Source: Streptomyces scabiei 87.22
Lineage (GTDB): Bacteria > Actinomycetota > Actinomycetes > Streptomycetales > Streptomycetaceae
Direction: 5' to 3'
NCBI RefSeq assembly: GCF_000091305.1
Contig: NC_013929.1
Span: 6,696,001 to 6,760,000 of the forward strand
Length of the DNA stretch: 64,000 bases
Position 1 is the stretch's first letter. Every line of letters begins with the position of its first letter. The notes under the pieces are model-generated. The model saw nothing but the letters and a program-made list of their open reading frames with translations, did no database searches and had not been told where the DNA came from. Of this stretch, positions 23,652 through 34,486 are shown one piece after another. The position numbers and the translations under genes are program-made.

Positions 23652-25454
23652 GTGAACGACCGATACGACGCCGGCTACGGGGGCGGCGACCAGAGTTACG
23701 AACTCGTCGGCTACGACGAGTACGGGCAGCCGGTGTACCGACAGGCGCCCGCCCAGCAGGTGCCTCAGCAACAGGCGTACGACCCCTACGGGACACAGCA
23801 GCCCCAGGGACAGGGCTACGGCCAGGGCTACGGCTACGACCCGTACGCGACCGGCCAGACCCACCAGACCCACCAGCAGTACCCGCAGGGGTACGGCACG
23901 GGCGGCGCGGGCTACGACCCGGGCCACCAGGCGACGGGGTCCGGCTACGACCCGTACGACCCCTACGGGCAGACGGCCGCCACCGGCCTGCAGACGCCCG
24001 TCACCGAGCAGACCGCCTACATCCCGCAACAGTCGGCACCGCCGACGACCGCCGAGGAGAGCGGTCCCCTCGCCGACGACGGCCCCCCGGAGGGTGGCTC
24101 CGGGGAACCGGACTACCGCACCGAGCAGTTCGCCTTCGTCGAGGAGCCGGACGGTGACTCCGAGGACGTCATCGACTGGCTGAACTTCACCGAGAACCGC
24201 ACCGAGCGCCGCGAGGAGGCCAAGCGGCGGGCCAAGAGCCGGCTGGTCGCGCTGGTGGTGGTCCTCGCCCTCGTCGTGGTCGGCGGGGTCGGCACCCTGT
24301 GGTGGGCGGGCATGCTGCCCGGCTCCTCATCCGAGCAGCGGACCGGCACCACGACCTCCGCGGCCGCCCAGAAACGGGACGTGATCGTCGTCCACCTGCA
24401 CGACACCAAAGGCGGCGGCACCTCCACGGCACTGCTCGTGAACAACACCACCACCGAGCGGGGCGCCACCGTCCTGATCCCGGGCGCCCTCGCCCTCACC
24501 GCGGACGACGGCACCACGACCACCCTCGCCAAGTCCGTCGACGACGACGGCTCCTCCGGCACCCGCGACGCGCTCGACACCGTCCTGGGCACCGACATCG
24601 AGGGCACCTGGCGGCTGGACACCCCCTACCTGAACAACCTCGTCGGGCTCGTCGGCAACATCGACATCGACACGAACGCGAACGTGCCCGACCCGGAGGC
24701 GAAGAAGAAGGGGGCGGCCCCCCTCGTCACCAAGGGCAGGGCACAGACCCTCAGCGGCAAGATGGCCGTCGCCTACGCCACCTACCGGGCGTCAGGCGAG
24801 TCGCAGGACGCGCAGCTCAAGCGGTTCGGGCAGGTCGTGCGCGGTGTCCTGCGCAAGCTGTCGTCCGACGCGCAGGCCGCCACCGTCACCGTGCAGACGC
24901 TGGCCCAGATCCTCGACCCCTCGCTCAGCGACAAGGATCTCGGGACCTTCCTCGCCAAGCTCGCCGACCATGCCAAGGGCGGCGACTACGCGACCGAGCT
25001 GCTGCCCGTCCAGCAGGACGGCACGCTCAGCGCCGAGGCCTCCGACAGCGTGGTCAAGGACCTGCTCGGCGGCGCCGCGAAGAGCCCCGACGCCGGAGAC
25101 GCGGTCCGCGTCGGCATCCGCAACGCCACCGGCGAGAAGGACGCCACCGAACAGGCCCGCGTGGTCGTCCTCAACGGCGGCTACACCTTCCTCGACGCCG
25201 GCACGACCGCCGCCCCCGAGGCCACCTCCCGGGTCACCTACTCCGACGCGTCCCGCAAACAGGACGCCGTCGAGGTCGCCAAGACCCTCGGCCTCCCGGC
25301 CGGCGCCGTGAAGAAGGGCGAGACCACCTCCAACGCCGACGTCTCGGTCGTCCTCGGCCAGAACTACGAGACGACCGGCACGGGCGGGACGACGGGGACC
25401 ACCGGAGCGACGGGAACGACCGGGGCGACGGGAACGACCGGGACCACGGGCTGA
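23652..25454 (+). CDS. Divergent LytR-CpsA-Psr (LCP) family protein
   Basis: 600 aa from GTG 23652, with GAGGGG 5 nt upstream. Residues 1-150 are a Tyr/Gln/Gly-rich disordered cytoplasmic tail (QGYGQGYGYDPYATGQTHQ). One transmembrane helix follows at about 200-222 (LVALVVVLALVVVGGVGTLWWAG). The outer part has an LCP-like domain (about 238-430: VIVVHLHDTKGGGTSTALLV, IPGALAL) and a LytR_C domain (about 480-580). LCP enzymes transfer glycopolymers to peptidoglycan. This one lacks the usual Arg/Asp cluster: the expected YxRxR...RxxRQ region reads YATYRASGESQDAQLKRFGQV, so catalysis is doubtful. The C-terminus is a TGT/TGA collagen-like tail. It lies between nadD and rsfS, as in other streptomycetes. 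Confidence 0.85.
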   Translation: MNDRYDAGYGGGDQSYELVGYDEYGQPVYRQAPAQQVPQQQAYDPYGTQQPQGQGYGQGYGYDPYATGQTHQTHQQYPQGYGTGGAGYDPGHQATGSGYDPYDPYGQTAATGLQTPVTEQTAYIPQQSAPPTTAEESGPLADDGPPEGGSGEPDYRTEQFAFVEEPDGDSEDVIDWLNFTENRTERREEAKRRAKSRLVALVVVLALVVVGGVGTLWWAGMLPGSSSEQRTGTTTSAAAQKRDVIVVHLHDTKGGGTSTALLVNNTTTERGATVLIPGALALTADDGTTTTLAKSVDDDGSSGTRDALDTVLGTDIEGTWRLDTPYLNNLVGLVGNIDIDTNANVPDPEAKKKGAAPLVTKGRAQTLSGKMAVAYATYRASGESQDAQLKRFGQVVRGVLRKLSSDAQAATVTVQTLAQILDPSLSDKDLGTFLAKLADHAKGGDYATELLPVQQDGTLSAEASDSVVKDLLGGAAKSPDAGDAVRVGIRNATGEKDATEQARVVVLNGGYTFLDAGTTAAPEATSRVTYSDASRKQDAVEVAKTLGLPAGAVKKGETTSNADVSVVLGQNYETTGTGGTTGTTGATGTTGATGTTGTTG

Positions 25455-25484
25455 CCCCCGGCCGACCCCGTCGGCATGATCGGA

Positions 25485-25529
25485 ATCAGGCCCCGGAGCC
25501 TCCCCGTCGGCCACGCTCCGGGGCCTGAT
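25485..25529 (+). terminator. 14-bp hairpin terminator after the LCP gene
   Basis: ATCAGGCCCCGGAG (25485-25498) pairs perfectly with CTCCGGGGCCTGAT (25516-25529). No U-tract follows. Confidence 0.8.
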
Positions 25530-25616
25530 CGATTAACACGTGGGGCGGCGTCGGTGGGCCGTGAGACCCTTGGGGTAGCCCGTGAGGGTTCCTGACCGAC
25601 GACCGAAAGCCGTGTA

Positions 25617-26063
25617 GTGACCGCCACCGACCGCTCCCTCGAGCTCATCACCACCGCCGCGCAGGCGGCCGCCGACAAGCTCGCGCACGACGTCATCGCG
25701 TACGACGTCAGCGATGTGCTGTCCATCACGGACGCCTTCCTGCTCGCCTCCGCGCCCAACGACCGCCAGGTCAAGTCGATCGTCGACGAGATCGAGGAGC
25801 GGCTGAACAAGGAGCTCGGCGCCAAGCCGGTCCGCCGCGAGGGCGACCGCGAGGCCCGCTGGGTCCTGCTGGACTACGTCGACATCGTCGTCCACGTCCA
25901 GCACAGCGAGGAGCGCGTCTTCTACGCCCTGGAGCGGCTCTGGAAGGACTGCCCCGAGCTGGACCTGCCCGCCGACGCCAAGGCCACCCGGGGCAAGGGC
26001 GAGGAGCACGCCAAGCTGCGCGCCGCCGAGGAGGACGCCGAGCCGGGCGAGGAGCTGCGGTGA
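25617..26063 (+). CDS. rsfS: Ribosomal silencing factor RsfS
   Basis: 148 aa, GTG start. The DUF143/RsfS fold is clear: AADKLAHDVIAYDVSDVLSITDAFLLASAPNDRQVKSIVDEIEE, GDREARWVLLDYVDIVVHVQ, REFY-type FYALERLWKD. It binds uL14 on the 50S subunit and blocks subunit joining in starvation. The C-terminal 30 residues are a charged extension. Its stop overlaps the next start by 4 nt (GTGA), so the two genes are translationally coupled. Confidence 0.95.
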   Translation: MTATDRSLELITTAAQAAADKLAHDVIAYDVSDVLSITDAFLLASAPNDRQVKSIVDEIEERLNKELGAKPVRREGDREARWVLLDYVDIVVHVQHSEERVFYALERLWKDCPELDLPADAKATRGKGEEHAKLRAAEEDAEPGEELR

Positions 26064-26728
26064 CCGCGGGCACCGACACGGCAGGAGGCAAGGGGAAGGG
26101 CCGTCGCCTCATCCTCTGGCGGCACGGCCAGACCTCGTGGAACGTGGAGCGCCGCTTCCAGGGCACCACGGACGTCGAGCTGACCGAGACCGGTCTCGGT
26201 CAGGCCCGCCGCGCCGCCCGGCTGCTGGCCTCCCTGGGGCCCGACGCGATCGTCGCCTCCGACCTGCGGCGTGCCGCCGACACGGCCGCCGAGCTGGCCG
26301 CCCTCACCGGCCTGGAGGTCAGCCACGACGAGGGCCTGCGCGAGACGTACGCGGGTGTCTGGCAGGGGCTCACCCACGACGAGATCATCGCCCGGCACGG
26401 CGAGGAGTACGCCGCGTGGAAGCGCGGCGAGCCGATCCGCCGCGGCGGCGGCGAACTGGAGACCGAGGTCGCCGACCGCGCCGCCCCCGTGGTGCTCCGG
26501 CACGCCGACAAGCTCCCGGAGAGCGGCACGCTCGTCGTCGTCAGCCACGGCGGCACCATCCGCACCACCATCGGGCGCCTCCTCGGTCTGGAGCCGCACC
26601 ACTGGGAGAGCCTCGGCGGCCTCTCCAACTGCTGCTGGTCCGTCCTCGGCGAGGGCGCCCGCGGCTGGCGGCTCCTGGAGCACAACGCCGGCACCCTGCC
26701 CGAGCCGGTGCTCGGCGACGACGACTGA
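26060..26728 (+). CDS. Histidine phosphatase (phosphoglycerate mutase-like)
   Basis: 222 aa, GTG start overlapping rsfS. The catalytic RHG motif is LWRHGQTSWNVERRFQG, with the second His in VVSHGGTIRTTIGRLL and the acid in LRETYAGVWQG, all expected for a branch-1 histidine phosphatase. Members next to rsfS in actinobacteria are often called phosphoglycerate mutases, but the substrate is not predictable from these motifs. Cytosolic. Confidence 0.9.
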   Translation: MTAGTDTAGGKGKGRRLILWRHGQTSWNVERRFQGTTDVELTETGLGQARRAARLLASLGPDAIVASDLRRAADTAAELAALTGLEVSHDEGLRETYAGVWQGLTHDEIIARHGEEYAAWKRGEPIRRGGGELETEVADRAAPVVLRHADKLPESGTLVVVSHGGTIRTTIGRLLGLEPHHWESLGGLSNCCWSVLGEGARGWRLLEHNAGTLPEPVLGDDD

Positions 26729-26856
26729 CTCCCGTACGCGGCCCCGCACCGGGGCCGCGGCCCGGATTTCACTTTCCGGCTGGTCGCAGGCTAAAGTTCT
26801 TCTTGTTCGCCCCGCCGAGCGGGACCGGACACCACGCGGTTCACCGCGTGACGCAA

Positions 26857-26929
26857 GGGGCTATAGCTCAGTTGGTAGAGCGCCTGCATGGCATGCAGGA
26901 GGTCAGGAGTTCAATTCTCCTTAGCTCCA
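26857..26929 (+). tRNA. tRNA-Ala, anticodon GGC
   Basis: 73 nt. The acceptor stem GGGGCTA pairs with TAGCTCC, the anticodon stem-loop is CCTGC-ATGGCAT-GCAGG (anticodon GGC), and the T-arm is GGAG-TTCAATT-CTCC. CCA is not encoded. It is identical to the copy at 27802. Confidence 0.97.
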
Positions 26930-26945
26930 CAGATCGGTACAGAAG

Positions 26946-26975
26946 ATCCCGTTCCCGTCAGGGAGCGGGATTTTT
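26946..26975 (+). terminator. Intrinsic terminator after the first tRNA-Ala
   Basis: ATCCCGTTCCC, loop GTCA, GGGAGCGGGAT, followed by TTTT. Confidence 0.9.
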
Positions 26976-27150
26976 CGTGTGTGACCTGCGTCCCTTCTTG
27001 AGCAGTCCCCGTCCCGCAGGCGTATAGCTCTGCGACGTCTTCTTCCCGCCCTCGCCCGGACTGGTACGAAGGCGTCGCTGACCGTATTGGTCCGGCCGTG
27101 GCAGAATCAAACGGCCGGAAGGGGGCGCGGCCCGACGGGAGGGAGAAGCG

Positions 27151-27321
27151 ATGCCTGCGAGCATCCGCGGGAGGGTCCACGACCTTCCCGTGAAGGTGGT
27201 GATGCGGAGCAAGACCACCCTCCTCTGCCCTTCCTGCGGCTCGCTCCACGTGGCCCAAGTCCTCGGTGACAACGGAGGGATCTCCTACGTGTGCACGGCC
27301 TGCGGCCACAGCTGGAGCTGA
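27151..27321 (+). CDS. Zinc-ribbon mini-protein (56 aa)
   Basis: ATG start with GGGAG upstream. Residues 26-53 hold a two-knuckle zinc ribbon, LLCPSCGSLHVAQVL...YVCTACGHSWS. The N-terminus is basic (MPASIRGRVHDLPVKVVMRS). The stop is 3 nt before the next ATG, so the two form one transcription unit between the tRNA-Ala genes. It may bind nucleic acid, but no function is known to me. Confidence 0.7.
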   Translation: MPASIRGRVHDLPVKVVMRSKTTLLCPSCGSLHVAQVLGDNGGISYVCTACGHSWS

Positions 27322-27324
27322 ACG

Positions 27325-27558
27325 ATGGGTGCACACAGGAGGAAGTGCGACTGGTGCGGCAGTGGTACGCCCATCGTCCGCGACATGGAGCCCGTCAACG
27401 CCGACTACCAGTACTGGTGCGAGGAATGCGCACGGGCGCTGATCATAAAAGGCGACCCCATCGAGACGTACCGCGAGCTGGAGGGCGAGCCGATCTACGG
27501 CCGGCTCCTCGAAGAGCACTGCACGCTCAAGCGCTTCTACTCCTTCGTGACGGCCTGA
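27325..27558 (+). CDS. Small protein with two CxxC pairs
   Basis: 77 aa, ATG start with AGTG/GGAG sequence inside the end of the preceding gene. CDWCGSG and WCEECARA form a likely zinc-binding site, followed by a helical tail (YRELEGEPIYGRLLEEHCTLKRFYSF). Second gene of the pair after 27151. From 27559 to 27801 I see no gene. Confidence 0.65.
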   Translation: MGAHRRKCDWCGSGTPIVRDMEPVNADYQYWCEECARALIIKGDPIETYRELEGEPIYGRLLEEHCTLKRFYSFVTA

Positions 27559-27801
27559 GCGCCAACTCCGCATCCCTGCCCTGCTCCTGTCCGTCGCGGG
27601 GCCTCCAGGGCCGCTCCGGCGGCCTTGTCGCGGCCGTGGCGGCAGGGCGTGAACGACGGTCGGGGAAGCGGTGGTTCGCAATCCGGCATTACCGGACAAA
27701 ATTGCCTCGTGTGTCGGTCCGTCGGAATCGATTTGGAGGTGCGCGTGGGGACCGGTAATGTTGGCGTCGTCGCCAGGGAGACCGGGCGAACAGCACGGCA
27801 A

Positions 27802-27874
27802 GGGGCTATAGCTCAGTTGGTAGAGCGCCTGCATGGCATGCAGGAGGTCAGGAGTTCAATTCTCCTTAGCTCCA
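27802..27874 (+). tRNA. tRNA-Ala, anticodon GGC (second copy)
   Basis: 73 nt, identical to 26857-26929 and preceded by the same GCAA. CCA is not encoded. Confidence 0.97.
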
Positions 27875-27881
27875 CAGAGAA

Positions 27882-27909
27882 GACCCCGTCCACATGGACG
27901 GGGTCTTTT
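27882..27909 (+). terminator. Intrinsic terminator after the second tRNA-Ala
   Basis: GACCCCGTCC, loop ACAT, GGACGGGGTC, then TTTT. Different in sequence from the terminator of the first copy. Confidence 0.92.
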
Positions 27910-28026
27910 GCGTTGGCGGCGGCAGACCGGCGACGGATCGACGGTGCCCCGACGACGAACGAGTGACCCGACGGCGAAGGGCGGGACACCCCGACCGGAG
28001 TGACCCGCCCTTCGCCGTGCCGCGTG

Positions 28027-29640
28027 TCAGCGGCCGCTGCCCAGGGCCCGGCGGCCACGGCCCTGGGAGAGGACCGGGAGGTTCCGGGACGGGGCCGAGG
28101 CTCGGTTGTCCTCCTCCAGGCGCAGGGCGAGCGCGGGGCACCGGCGCACCGCGCGCAGGGCCTTGGCCTCGGCGTACTGCGGAACCTTCGCCTGGGCGAC
28201 GGTGGGGAAGCCGTCGGCGCCGAGCTGGAAGACCTCCGGGAGGATGTCGGCGCACAGGCCGTGACCCCGGCAGAGCGTCCAGTCGACGAAGATCTTCTGA
28301 CGGCTGCTGGTGTCCTCGGGACCGGCGCCGCCCGGGAGGCCGGAGGGCATCCTGCCGCCCTCGAAGAGCGGCAGCACGCCCTCGACGGGGCGCCCGCAGC
28401 CGTTGCCGAGGACATGCGCGGCGAGGTCGTCCGTGAACGCCTTGATGGTCGATTCCAGGAACATCGCGGAGCCGTCCGGATGCGAACACGCGCCGCGCCG
28501 CTTCACGTTCTTGGCGACCTGCTTCAGGGCCTCCAGGGCGGCCGGACCGCCGCCGTTGAGGATGTCCTCCATGCCGCGCGCCGCGGCCGGCAGGCCGAGG
28601 TAGCAGGGGCCGCACTGCCCCGCGCTCTCCTCGGCGAGCCACTTGGCGACCTGGAGGGACTCGCCGAGCGGGCAGGTGTCCTGGCTGATCGGCAGGATCG
28701 CGCCCGCGCCGAGCGCACCGCCCACCGCGTCCAGCGAGTTCCGCGACACGACCGCCTCGTTGACCGTCGCCGCGTCGATCCACTTGCCGTGGTAGCCGCC
28801 CGTCAGCACGCCCTGCGGGACCGGCGGCGCGCCGGCGAGCTGCAGGATGTAGCGCAGCGGCACGCCGGTGGGCGCCTCGATCACCATGGGGCGGGCGACC
28901 GCGCCGGAGACGGTGAGCATGACGGTGCCCGGCTCGTCGTACAGGCCGGTGTTGCCGTACCGCTCGGAGCCGATGCGGGCGCCGATGGCGAGCTGGGCGA
29001 AGGTCTCGGCGTTGGAGAGCAGGGTCGGCGCGCCGCCGACACCGCTCTTGGACGCGCTGGTCTTGCGGCCCGGCGGGATGGGCGGCCCGCCGTCGATGGA
29101 CCGGATCAGCGAGCCGGCGGCGCCGGTGACCATCCGGACCGGGTTGCGCTGCACGCTCGCGCGGATGGCGGCGCCGCGCCGGTTGCTCAGCCCGCGCTCG
29201 GCGAGAGCCGCCTCCATGGACCGCTCGGTGGATTCACGTGTCACCCCGATGACGAGCTGACGGGCGCCCAGGGCCTCGGCGACCAGCAGGGCGCCGTCCA
29301 GGATGAGGTGCGGGGCACGGTTGATGAGGACCGTGTCCTTGCGGCAGGCGGGTTCGTCCTCGCTGCCGTTGACGACCACGACGGGCCGGATGCCGCGCTT
29401 GATCGCCGACTCGGCGACCGACCGCAGTTTCTTGTGGAACGGGAAGCCCGCGCCGCCCCTGCCCTTGAGGTTGATCCGCTCGGACAGCTGGGCGAGTGCC
29501 TCACCGCCCATCGGTTCGAGCGGACCGTGCACCTTGAGGTGCATGGGGAGGTCGAGTCTCTCGACGAGGTCGAAGCCCGAGGTGAGCTGGGGAAGGCCCA
29601 CCACTCGGACTTCGGGGACGTCGGGAAGGGCCTCGTTCAC
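28027..29640 (-). CDS. NuoF-like flavoprotein fused to a His-type ferredoxin
   Basis: 537 aa, GTG start with GGAGG 7 nt upstream. Residues about 50-230 are the NuoF FMN-binding fold (KGRGGAGFPFHKKL, VNGSEDEPACRKD). An SLBB segment and the NuoF Fe4S4 region follow (ESAGQCGPCYLGL ... RGACSHP). The last about 110 residues are a separate ferredoxin domain, CRGHGLCADILPEVF ... RRCPALAL, in the CxxHxxC...C arrangement of P450-type 3Fe-4S ferredoxins. The NADH-site glycine loop is altered (GFPFHKK instead of GFPxGxKW), so the electron donor is uncertain. It overlaps the stop of the upstream membrane gene by GTGA and is probably its soluble electron-transfer partner. Confidence 0.88.
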   Translation of the reverse strand: MNEALPDVPEVRVVGLPQLTSGFDLVERLDLPMHLKVHGPLEPMGGEALAQLSERINLKGRGGAGFPFHKKLRSVAESAIKRGIRPVVVVNGSEDEPACRKDTVLINRAPHLILDGALLVAEALGARQLVIGVTRESTERSMEAALAERGLSNRRGAAIRASVQRNPVRMVTGAAGSLIRSIDGGPPIPPGRKTSASKSGVGGAPTLLSNAETFAQLAIGARIGSERYGNTGLYDEPGTVMLTVSGAVARPMVIEAPTGVPLRYILQLAGAPPVPQGVLTGGYHGKWIDAATVNEAVVSRNSLDAVGGALGAGAILPISQDTCPLGESLQVAKWLAEESAGQCGPCYLGLPAAARGMEDILNGGGPAALEALKQVAKNVKRRGACSHPDGSAMFLESTIKAFTDDLAAHVLGNGCGRPVEGVLPLFEGGRMPSGLPGGAGPEDTSSRQKIFVDWTLCRGHGLCADILPEVFQLGADGFPTVAQAKVPQYAEAKALRAVRRCPALALRLEEDNRASAPSRNLPVLSQGRGRRALGSGR

Positions 29641-31031
29641 TTAAATCCTCCGGAAGGCGCGTTCCAGGGTTCGCCCGAGCCCGGCTGGTTGTAGTCGTCG
29701 TAGCCGGACAGCGACTCAGTGGCGGGACCGCTGTTGTACGTGTCGTTCGGGTTGTACGTGCCGTAGGGGGCGTTCGTCTCAGGGGTTCCGTAGGAAGTTT
29801 CGGAAGCGCCCGTGTTGTACGTCTCGCCCTGGTAGGTCTGACCCGGGTACGCCTGGCCCTGGTAGCTCTGCCCGCCCAGCGGCTGTCCGGCGAACGTGTC
29901 CTGCATCGGGTCGTACGACGACGGGGGCGCCTCGCCGACCGGCGGCGGGGACGGGGCCGGCCAACGGGTGCTCCCCGTGGTCGAACCGTCGTCCATCCGG
30001 GGCATGGCCTGGGTGGGCTGCATGTCCAACGGCGGCTGCTGCTGGGTCAGGTAGGCCGCGGTGGGCTGCTCCTGCGCGCGCGGCGGCGTCATCGACACCG
30101 CGCGGTACGCGGCCGCGAAACCGGGGCCGCTGTCGGCGGCGGCCGCCGCCCCGCGCTGCGGGGGCACCAGCGGGTCGCCGAGCGGGGGGTTGCCCTGTCC
30201 GCCGCCGAAGCCGGGCAGGGGGAACTGGCCGCTGTCGCGCATCTGGTCGCGCCGGCCGCCCTCACGGCGACCGCCGCCGGACTCCTCCATGCCCTGCCGG
30301 GCGGCACGGGACTTCACCAGTTCGTCGACCTCGGGGGGCCGCTGGCCGTCGGTGCCGAGGACGGCGGCGACCCGCTCGACCACCTGGCGCTTGACCTCGC
30401 GCGGCGCGGCGCGCAGCAGCAGGGCGGCGGCGACGGCGATCAGGCCCACGGAGTAGAGGGTCACGAAGACCGGCTTGGCCTCGCGACCCGCGTAGAGTCC
30501 GTGCACGAGCGCGAAACACCAGGCCGGGTAGGCCATCATGTGCATCGCGCGCCAGCGTGCCGCGACCGGCGCCGGGGACGCGAAGTTGCTGCGCAGCGCG
30601 CCGGTGATGGCGACGAAGACCATCATGGAGCCGGCGGTCGCGCCGAAGCCGATGAGCGCTCCCGTGCCCGTCACGCCGAGGGCGAAGGGGAACAGGGCGA
30701 GCGCGGAGACGTGGTTCAGTGCCAGCTTGACCGTCACGTGCAGCACGAGGAACGCGACCGAGGCGATGGCGGTCGTCCGGTGGACGGCCTGGCCGATGAT
30801 GCGCTGACGCACGGTGAGCAGGGTCCGGTCCTGGGCGACGAGCCCCCAGAGCACCGAGCAGGTCAACGAGACGAGCGAGAGCACGCCCGCTCCGAAGTCG
30901 AGGAACTCCCGGTACGCGTCACCTCCGACCAGCACACTTACGGGTATCAGCAGCAGAGCGGCAGCCGTGGCTATCCCATAGGCCGAACGGCCGGTCTGGG
31001 GCATCGAGCTGTTACTGCGACGAGGGTTCAT
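29637..31031 (-). CDS. Ferric-reductase-like/cytochrome b-type membrane protein
   Basis: 464 aa from ATG 31031, with GGAG 9 nt upstream. Six hydrophobic helices occupy residues about 15-230, with His residues placed to bind haem: GQAVHRTTAIASVAFLVLHVTVKL and RWRAMHMMAYPAWCFALVHGLYAG. This is the ferric reductase/NOX transmembrane pattern without the usual C-terminal FAD/NAD domain. The C-terminal 230 residues are a cytoplasmic disordered tail rich in Gln, Tyr and Gly (YQGQAYPGQTYQGE). Flavin and Fe-S functions are supplied in trans by the overlapping downstream NuoF-like gene. The physiological acceptor is unknown. Confidence 0.85.
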   Translation of the reverse strand: MNPRRSNSSMPQTGRSAYGIATAAALLLIPVSVLVGGDAYREFLDFGAGVLSLVSLTCSVLWGLVAQDRTLLTVRQRIIGQAVHRTTAIASVAFLVLHVTVKLALNHVSALALFPFALGVTGTGALIGFGATAGSMMVFVAITGALRSNFASPAPVAARWRAMHMMAYPAWCFALVHGLYAGREAKPVFVTLYSVGLIAVAAALLLRAAPREVKRQVVERVAAVLGTDGQRPPEVDELVKSRAARQGMEESGGGRREGGRRDQMRDSGQFPLPGFGGGQGNPPLGDPLVPPQRGAAAAADSGPGFAAAYRAVSMTPPRAQEQPTAAYLTQQQPPLDMQPTQAMPRMDDGSTTGSTRWPAPSPPPVGEAPPSSYDPMQDTFAGQPLGGQSYQGQAYPGQTYQGETYNTGASETSYGTPETNAPYGTYNPNDTYNSGPATESLSGYDDYNQPGSGEPWNAPSGGFK

Positions 31032-31176
31032 GGGGGCAACTCCGAACAGTTCGGGAAAGCGGTCCCGTCGTCGAACTGTAAGTGGTGCCAATACCGGGCG
31101 GTACGAGGTTTGAGTTATTGCGCTGTTACCCAGGACCAATCTCACATCGAGGATGCCCGTTAGTGGTCGTTACGCG

Positions 31177-31207
31177 AAGTAAGTTTTGAATAAAGTTCAA
31201 CTTATTT
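31177..31207. promoter_or_regulatory. AT-rich inverted repeat between the redox pair and leuS
   Basis: The centre TTGAATAAAGTTCAA is a perfect 5-5-5 palindrome, flanked by AAGTAAGT on the left and CTTATTT on the right. It is strikingly AT-rich for this genome. It lies about 145 nt upstream of the membrane gene start and about 80 nt before the leuS promoter; the regulator is unknown. Confidence 0.55.
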
Positions 31208-31289
31208 GGCCGGAACGTGTGGCGGACACGCCGCTGTTCCACGCCCGTCGAGGGCTCGAACCTCGTCGCGACGGCTGTGGGGGCTGCGG

Positions 31290-31295
31290 TACCCT
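31290..31295 (+). promoter_or_regulatory. -10 element of the leuS leader transcript
   Basis: TACCCT followed by 6 nt (GAACGC) and the ATG of the leader peptide, the same spacing as at proA. The -35 is weak. Confidence 0.55.
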
Positions 31296-31301
31296 GAACG
31301 C

Positions 31302-31340
31302 ATGCGTGCCGTACGCCTTCTGCTTAGTGAGCCGCGCTGA
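31302..31340 (+). CDS. leuS leader peptide, MRAVRLLLSEPR
   Basis: A 12-codon frame beginning at the predicted transcription start. Codons 6-8 are CTT-CTG-CTT, three consecutive leucines, two of them rare in high-GC actinobacteria. The stop codon lies inside the first arm of a long hairpin that abuts an intrinsic terminator, and leuS follows. This is the classical layout of ribosome-mediated attenuation sensing charged tRNA-Leu. No T-box consensus is present. Confidence 0.7.
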   Translation: MRAVRLLLSEPR

Positions 31341-31412
31341 TCAGTCCCGACCGCCGACGAGACGGCATGGTCGGCATCGGCGCGGCGTCCCCTCCTGTGT
31401 GAGGGGATTTTT
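31331..31412 (+). promoter_or_regulatory. leuS attenuator hairpins and terminator
   Basis: GCCGCGCTGAT (31331) pairs with ATCGGCGCGGC (31376) with one wobble and encloses a further CCGAC/GTCGG pairing. Directly after, TCCCCTC, loop CTGTGT, GAGGGGA and TTTTT (31388-31412) form a standard intrinsic terminator 55 nt before leuS. I could not identify an unambiguous antiterminator by eye. Confidence 0.7.
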
Positions 31413-31466
31413 CGTTTCCTGACGACACAGCCGCTGGCAGAGACGATCGATGGAGCCTTGAGGATC

Positions 31467-34340
<2,874 letters not shown>

Positions 34341-34430
34341 GCGGAGGCGCTCCGCGGGAGTACGGGCGGTGGTCGGTCGGCTCCGCGGGGGCACGTCCGG
34401 GGGCACGTGCGGTAGTCGGTCGGCTGCTGC

Positions 34431-34486
34431 GGGCTGCGGGCTGCGGGCTGCGGGCTGCGGGCTGCGGGCTGCGGGCTGCGGGCTGC
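34431..34486. repeat. Eight tandem copies of GGGCTGC
   Basis: Eight perfect 7-bp units, in the 364-nt gap between leuS and the next gene. The rest of this gap (34341-34704) is GC-rich with no gene that I can support. Confidence 0.9.

Noticed and set aside
26857..27874. A small integrative element bounded by the two tRNA-Ala copies
   Set aside because: No integrase or replication gene lies between them and both tRNAs are complete.
31296..31466. T-box riboswitch upstream of leuS
   Set aside because: No T-box consensus or specifier-loop layout; the leader-peptide arrangement explains the region better.
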